Origin: Bacillus sp. SD088
GTDB lineage: Bacteria; Bacillota; Bacilli; Bacillales; Bacillaceae_C
Assembly (NCBI RefSeq): GCF_017355205.1
Contig: NZ_JADIJK010000001.1
Location: forward strand, 186,001-250,000
Length of the DNA stretch: 64,000 nucleotides
Direction of reading: 5' to 3'
Of the stretch, positions 60,320-64,000 are shown piece after piece. Under the pieces are notes generated by a model. That model did no database searches and had not been told where the DNA came from. It saw nothing but the letters and a program-made list of their open reading frames with translations. A program made the position numbers and the translations under genes. How positions within the stretch are numbered: position 1 is the stretch's first letter; every line of letters begins with the position of its first letter.

Positions 60320-61672
60320 TTGAATAAGAAAACTTTTTCGTTAGGCAATTTTTTATTATTTTTAATTCCATCTTTAATTGGTATTTTTCTTTTTATGATC
60401 CCCATTCCTTCTTCTGAAGGCGTGACGATTGCAATTGCTGTTTTATCGGATCTTATCCAGGATTTAATCGGGCCGATTATTCCAGCTATTATGGTTTGGA
60501 TTCTTCTATTTACTTTTATTGGCACCATCCTTGCAAAGACAATTAAACCAGGGTTTATAAAAAACTCTCCCTTCTTTACAAATTTATTTGATGTCCATCC
60601 TATCTGGGTGATCGTTAGAATATTAGCTTTTATCTTCTCTGTTATGGTCTATTTTCAGATCGGCTTTGAGGCAGTCTGGTCTGATGCTACGGGGGCCAAT
60701 TTGTTATTTGATTTATTGCCGGTTCTTTTCGGGGTATTTTTATTTGCTGGCTTATTATTACCGCTATTATTAAACTTTGGTCTGTTAGAGCTATTCGGGG
60801 CTATAATGACAAAGATTATGCGACCTATTTTTAAATTACCTGGTCGGTCTTCCATCGATGCTTTAGCCTCATGGCTAGGAGACGGGACAATAGGTGTATT
60901 ATTGACTAGTAAACAATATGAAGAAGGCCATTATACAAAACGGGAAGCAGCAATTATTGGCACAACCTTCTCCGTTGTTTCGATCACTTTTAGTATTGTC
61001 GTCTTAAAGCAAGTGGGTTTAATGAACTATTTTGTTCCATATTATTTTGCCATTACCTTGTCAGGTGTTGTCGCAGCAATTATTTTACCACGCATCTGGC
61101 CACTATCTAAGAAAGAAAATACGTATGCAAATGGAAAAGAACAGGATCATACGTCCGAGCTTATCCCAGATGGATATAGTCGATTGGGCTATGGCTTGGA
61201 ACAAGCACAGATTCAAGCAAAGAAAAGTAGCAGCGTGAAAAAGTTTCTTTCAGATGGTTGTAAAAACATTATCGATATGTGGATGGGAGTCACACCGGTC
61301 GTGATGGCACTCGGAACCCTGGCACTTATCATTGCAGAATACACACCCATTTTCCAATGGTTAGGACTTCCGTTTATTCCAATCTTACAAGTACTAGGCA
61401 TTCCTGAAGCTCAGGCAGCTTCCCAGACTTTTGTTGTTGGTTTTGCCGATATGTTTCTTCCATCCATCCTAGCAGAGGGGATTGAATCTGATATGACCCG
61501 CTTTGTTATTGCTGGTGTTTCTGTTACACAGCTTATTTATATGTCTGAAGTTGGCGGACTGCTGATCGGTTCCAAAATCCCTGTGAATATGAAGGATTTA
61601 ATCGTGATTTTCCTTCTAAGGACAATTATTACTTTACCGATCATTACGGGAATCGCTCATCTTATTTTTTAG
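60320..61672 (+). CDS. YjiH family membrane protein (nucleoside-recognition/GATE domain)
   Basis: An integral membrane protein of 450 residues with about nine or ten helices and two GATE-type regions. The first includes SSIDALASWLGDGTIGVLL near residue 177 and the second FVVGFADMFLPSILAEG near residue 374. Homologues are annotated as nucleoside-recognition proteins of unknown transport substrate. The start is probably TTG at 60320, with AAAGGTG seven bases upstream; a GTG three codons earlier overlaps that binding site. A family B repeat begins eight bases after the stop and may terminate it. Confidence 0.85.
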   Translation: MNKKTFSLGNFLLFLIPSLIGIFLFMIPIPSSEGVTIAIAVLSDLIQDLIGPIIPAIMVWILLFTFIGTILAKTIKPGFIKNSPFFTNLFDVHPIWVIVRILAFIFSVMVYFQIGFEAVWSDATGANLLFDLLPVLFGVFLFAGLLLPLLLNFGLLELFGAIMTKIMRPIFKLPGRSSIDALASWLGDGTIGVLLTSKQYEEGHYTKREAAIIGTTFSVVSITFSIVVLKQVGLMNYFVPYYFAITLSGVVAAIILPRIWPLSKKENTYANGKEQDHTSELIPDGYSRLGYGLEQAQIQAKKSSSVKKFLSDGCKNIIDMWMGVTPVVMALGTLALIIAEYTPIFQWLGLPFIPILQVLGIPEAQAASQTFVVGFADMFLPSILAEGIESDMTRFVIAGVSVTQLIYMSEVGGLLIGSKIPVNMKDLIVIFLLRTIITLPIITGIAHLIF

Positions 61673-61680
61673 AAAAGAAA

Positions 61681-61905
61681 GAGGCTGGGACATATTTAAA
61701 ACAGCAAGGACGGAAATGCATTACCTTAGCGGAGGAAATATACGTAGACTCCTGCGGGAAGTGAGAGTTCGGCAAGCCCCCGGAAGGCGAAGCCTGAAGA
61801 GACTTGCCACTCGCCCGCAGAAAGCGAAGTATATTTCCAGAGCGGGAGTATATGCACCTATCCGTTCGTTTTTTTCTTTGATAAAAATAATTATGTCCCT
61901 GTCTC
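61681..61905 (+). repeat. Dispersed repeat family B, full length
   Basis: Ends are GAGGCTGGGACATA and TATGTCCCTGTCTC. The interior contains the full fold-back: GGAGGAAATATACGTAGACTC, CTGCGGGAAGTGAGAGTTCGG, CTTGCCACTCGCCCGCAG and GCGAAGTATATTTCCAGAGC. It fills the space between the yjiH-type gene and recQ. Confidence 0.9.
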
Positions 61906-61907
61906 TT

Positions 61908-64000
61908 TCATTCATTTACGCTTTGAGTTTTTTGTAGATAAGCTCGAATCATAAAAAAGCTAACTTCTTCTGGTAATTGTTCTTTAATCGGCGTTAACCT
62001 TGTGGTTTCGGCTTGTTCAACCGCTTGTTTAATCAGTGATTCAAAAGCTGTCGGAATAAATTGGTCCCATGAAACGGCCATCCCCTCTTGATCACATTTT
62101 ATAATATGTCCTTCTACTGTTCTTTCAGAAAGCCCCCGCTCTGCTGCAATCTCTGCAATTTCCTTCCCACCTTGTAATAATTGGTAGGTCGTATGATGAC
62201 TTGCTTCTTTGGAGGATTGTGAAGTGACTTTCTTTTCAATGATAGGCATGGAGAAAGTTTCTCTTTCGATCCCTTTTTCGTCACAGTATTGTTGAATCGC
62301 CTCTAGGAATTGAGGGCCATAAGCTTCTAATTTTCGATCCCCGACCCCTTTGATTTGCATTAGTTCTTCATTATTTAACGGTAATTTCCCACTCATCTCT
62401 CTTAATGTCACATCAGAGAAAATAATATAGGGAGGAACTTTCTCCTCTTCCGCAATATCCCTTCTTAATTGACGAAGACGTTCAAACAATTCATTATCTT
62501 CCACAACCTTAGAGATTTGAACCTTTTCTTTCTGGTAAACAAGCTCATTGCCTTTGAGAATTTCACCCGCTCTTTCAGTCAGCATTAGGATAGGATAGGT
62601 TCCATCCGTTGGCTTTAAATAGCCCTCCGCTGTTAAGAAATCAATAAACTCATTCACATCTTTTTGCGATTTTTCTTTCATAATTCCGTAGGTAGATAGA
62701 TTCTGAAAACCAAAATTTTTCACTTTTTGATTTGCTGACCCTGTTAACACTTGGGCAACCATCGTTTTGCCAAATCGTTCCTTCATCCTACGGATACAGG
62801 AAAAAACCTTCTGAGCATCTCGTGTCACATCAATGTGTTCACGCTCATCAATACAATTTCCACATTTTCCACATTCCGGTGGGTTTTCCTCCCCAAAATA
62901 GTGAAGTATGTATTGCTGTAAGCAAGACTCCGTATGTCCATAAGCGACCATTTTCCTTAACTTTCCATATTCATTCTCTTTTCGTAATTCATCCATATCT
63001 GATTGTTCAATTAAGAAAGATTGAATATGCGTATCCTGCGGTGAAAATAAGAGAATACAATCACTTTCTTCTCCGTCTCTTCCCGCTCTTCCAGCCTCTT
63101 GATAATACGATTCCATATTTCTTGGGATATGATAGTGGACGACAAAACGAACATTAGATTTGTTAATTCCCATTCCGAAAGCATTGGTCGCAATCATTAC
63201 TGTCACATCATCATATAAAAACCGCTCCTGCTGCTCATTTCGATTTGCTTCTGATAAACCTGCATGATATCTCCCTGTAGTAATACCCCTTTTATTTAAC
63301 AACTGATACAAACGATCGACTTCTTTTCTTGTCGCCGCATAAATAATTCCTGATTGTCCACGGTTCTTTTCTATATACTCCAATAAAAAACGATCGCGAT
63401 CCTGGCCTTTTACCACTTGAAAATGAAGGTTTTCGCGTTCAAACCCTGTCATCACCACATTTTCTTGTTCAATACGAAGAAGTGCACAAATATCTTGCTG
63501 AACTTGTGGAGTCGCAGTTGCAGTTAAAGCCAGCACAGTTGGCTTTGGCTGAATATCATGAATTAAGTTTTTAATTTGTAAGTAGCTAGGACGAAAATCA
63601 TGACCCCATTGAGAAATACAATGTGCCTCATCAATCGCTAGACAAGAGATATGGATTCCATCCATAATCCTTCTAAAGGAAGCTACTTCTAATCTCTCAG
63701 GTGCAATATAGACGAGTTTGTATTCACCATTATAAATATCTGCAAGCCGCTGATTCATCTCTTCATTCGAAACAGTGCTATTAATATAGGTTGAAGGAAT
63801 CCCTGCCTTCTCTAGGGCATCGACCTGATCTTTCATTAAGGAAATCAACGGAGAAATGACGATCGTAACCCCAGGTAACATCATGGCAGGGACTTGATAA
63901 CAAATCGATTTCCCTCCACCTGTCGGCATAATCGCTAGCGTATCCTTTCCCGTTAAAACCTTTTGAATAATCTCCTCCTGACCTACTCGGAATTGACTAT
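61908..64000 (-). CDS. recQ: ATP-dependent DNA helicase RecQ (5' end beyond the window)
   Basis: RecQ unwinds DNA 3'-5' in recombination and fork repair. The frame stays open to base 64000, so the first few dozen codons are missing; the visible upstream part reads SQFRVGQEEIIQKVLTGKD before the Walker A. Then come Walker A MPTGGGKSICYQ, the DEAH box AIDEAHCISQWGHDFR, motif VI QEAGRAGRDG, a zinc-binding set with CGKCGNC, a winged-helix RQC domain, an HRDC domain (LRQLRRDIAEEE through QIKGVGDRKLEAYG) and a C-terminal helix-turn-helix extension (AAERGLSERTVEGHIIKC). It is the long RecQ form rather than the short RecS. Confidence 0.95.
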   Translation of the reverse strand, partial: SQFRVGQEEIIQKVLTGKDTLAIMPTGGGKSICYQVPAMMLPGVTIVISPLISLMKDQVDALEKAGIPSTYINSTVSNEEMNQRLADIYNGEYKLVYIAPERLEVASFRRIMDGIHISCLAIDEAHCISQWGHDFRPSYLQIKNLIHDIQPKPTVLALTATATPQVQQDICALLRIEQENVVMTGFERENLHFQVVKGQDRDRFLLEYIEKNRGQSGIIYAATRKEVDRLYQLLNKRGITTGRYHAGLSEANRNEQQERFLYDDVTVMIATNAFGMGINKSNVRFVVHYHIPRNMESYYQEAGRAGRDGEESDCILLFSPQDTHIQSFLIEQSDMDELRKENEYGKLRKMVAYGHTESCLQQYILHYFGEENPPECGKCGNCIDEREHIDVTRDAQKVFSCIRRMKERFGKTMVAQVLTGSANQKVKNFGFQNLSTYGIMKEKSQKDVNEFIDFLTAEGYLKPTDGTYPILMLTERAGEILKGNELVYQKEKVQISKVVEDNELFERLRQLRRDIAEEEKVPPYIIFSDVTLREMSGKLPLNNEELMQIKGVGDRKLEAYGPQFLEAIQQYCDEKGIERETFSMPIIEKKVTSQSSKEASHHTTYQLLQGGKEIAEIAAERGLSERTVEGHIIKCDQEGMAVSWDQFIPTAFESLIKQAVEQAETTRLTPIKEQLPEEVSFFMIRAYLQKTQSVNE

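Overview
The window looks like chromosomal DNA from a low-GC member of the Bacillaceae (Bacillus in the broad sense). The evidence is a set of endospore genes (spoIIR, spo0F, rsfA, gerQ, a forespore-type pbpG), bacillithiol genes (yojF-bshB2), the Gram-positive RNA polymerase delta subunit, and a gene order that largely follows the ywlE-to-ywdA side of the Bacillus subtilis map. The species cannot be fixed from sequence alone. Compared with the B. subtilis order as I know it, glpX and tal are missing between rho and fbaA, and several blocks are interspersed.

Layout. 1-15.4 kb is a conserved housekeeping block, nearly all on the minus strand: a chemoreceptor fragment, ywlE, mntP, ywlC, spoIIR, prmC, prfA, tdk, rpmE, rho, murA2, fbaA, spo0F, (ywjG on plus), pyrG and rpoE. 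It covers translation termination, transcription termination, wall precursor synthesis, glycolysis, CTP synthesis and sporulation phosphorelay. 15.5-18 kb is an accessory patch with a TnpB-type gene lacking tnpA, a solo IS200/IS605-like end and several repeat elements. 18-24 kb holds fadF under a FadR-type box and a vitamin B12 uptake operon under a cobalamin riboswitch. 24-46 kb resumes the Bacillus order: clsB, argS-ywiB, pbpG, ywhD-ywhC, ywhB, ywgA, ywfO, rsfA, lipL, pta, hemQ, gerQ, ywdK, ywdI, a YflT-type stress protein, a YhfC protease-like protein, an orphan solute-binding lipoprotein with a divergent AraC regulator, and pdxK. 46-64 kb is more mosaic: a frameshifted small gene, a CstA family transporter, yojF-bshB2, a YcdB-like protein, a two-component system with an FtsX-type ABC exporter, an orphan HELGH protein, a YerD-type glutamate synthase, a HAD phosphatase, a YjiH transporter and the 3' part of recQ.

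Regulation that can be read directly includes a CTP-type pyrG attenuator with a GGGC start, a sigma-H promoter and 0A-like box at spo0F, sigma-F/G-type promoters at spoIIR and pbpG, a FadR palindrome at fadF, the B12 riboswitch, an 11-bp direct-repeat operator before the ABC exporter, and a DnaA-box cluster with 22-bp phasing between ywlC and spoIIR.

The most unexplained content is intergenic. At least four families of dispersed elements (here called A, B, C and D/E) fill most of the gaps. Families B and C have terminal inverted repeats. Family D, and the inserts inside C, are chains of small hairpins with a near-constant AGGAC/GTCCT-type five-base loop and stems that change by compensating substitutions between copies. 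I regard this as the strongest candidate for an undescribed structured element in the window. Two short tandem arrays with a period of about 20-21 bp (near 40.7 and 54.8 kb) are also unexplained.
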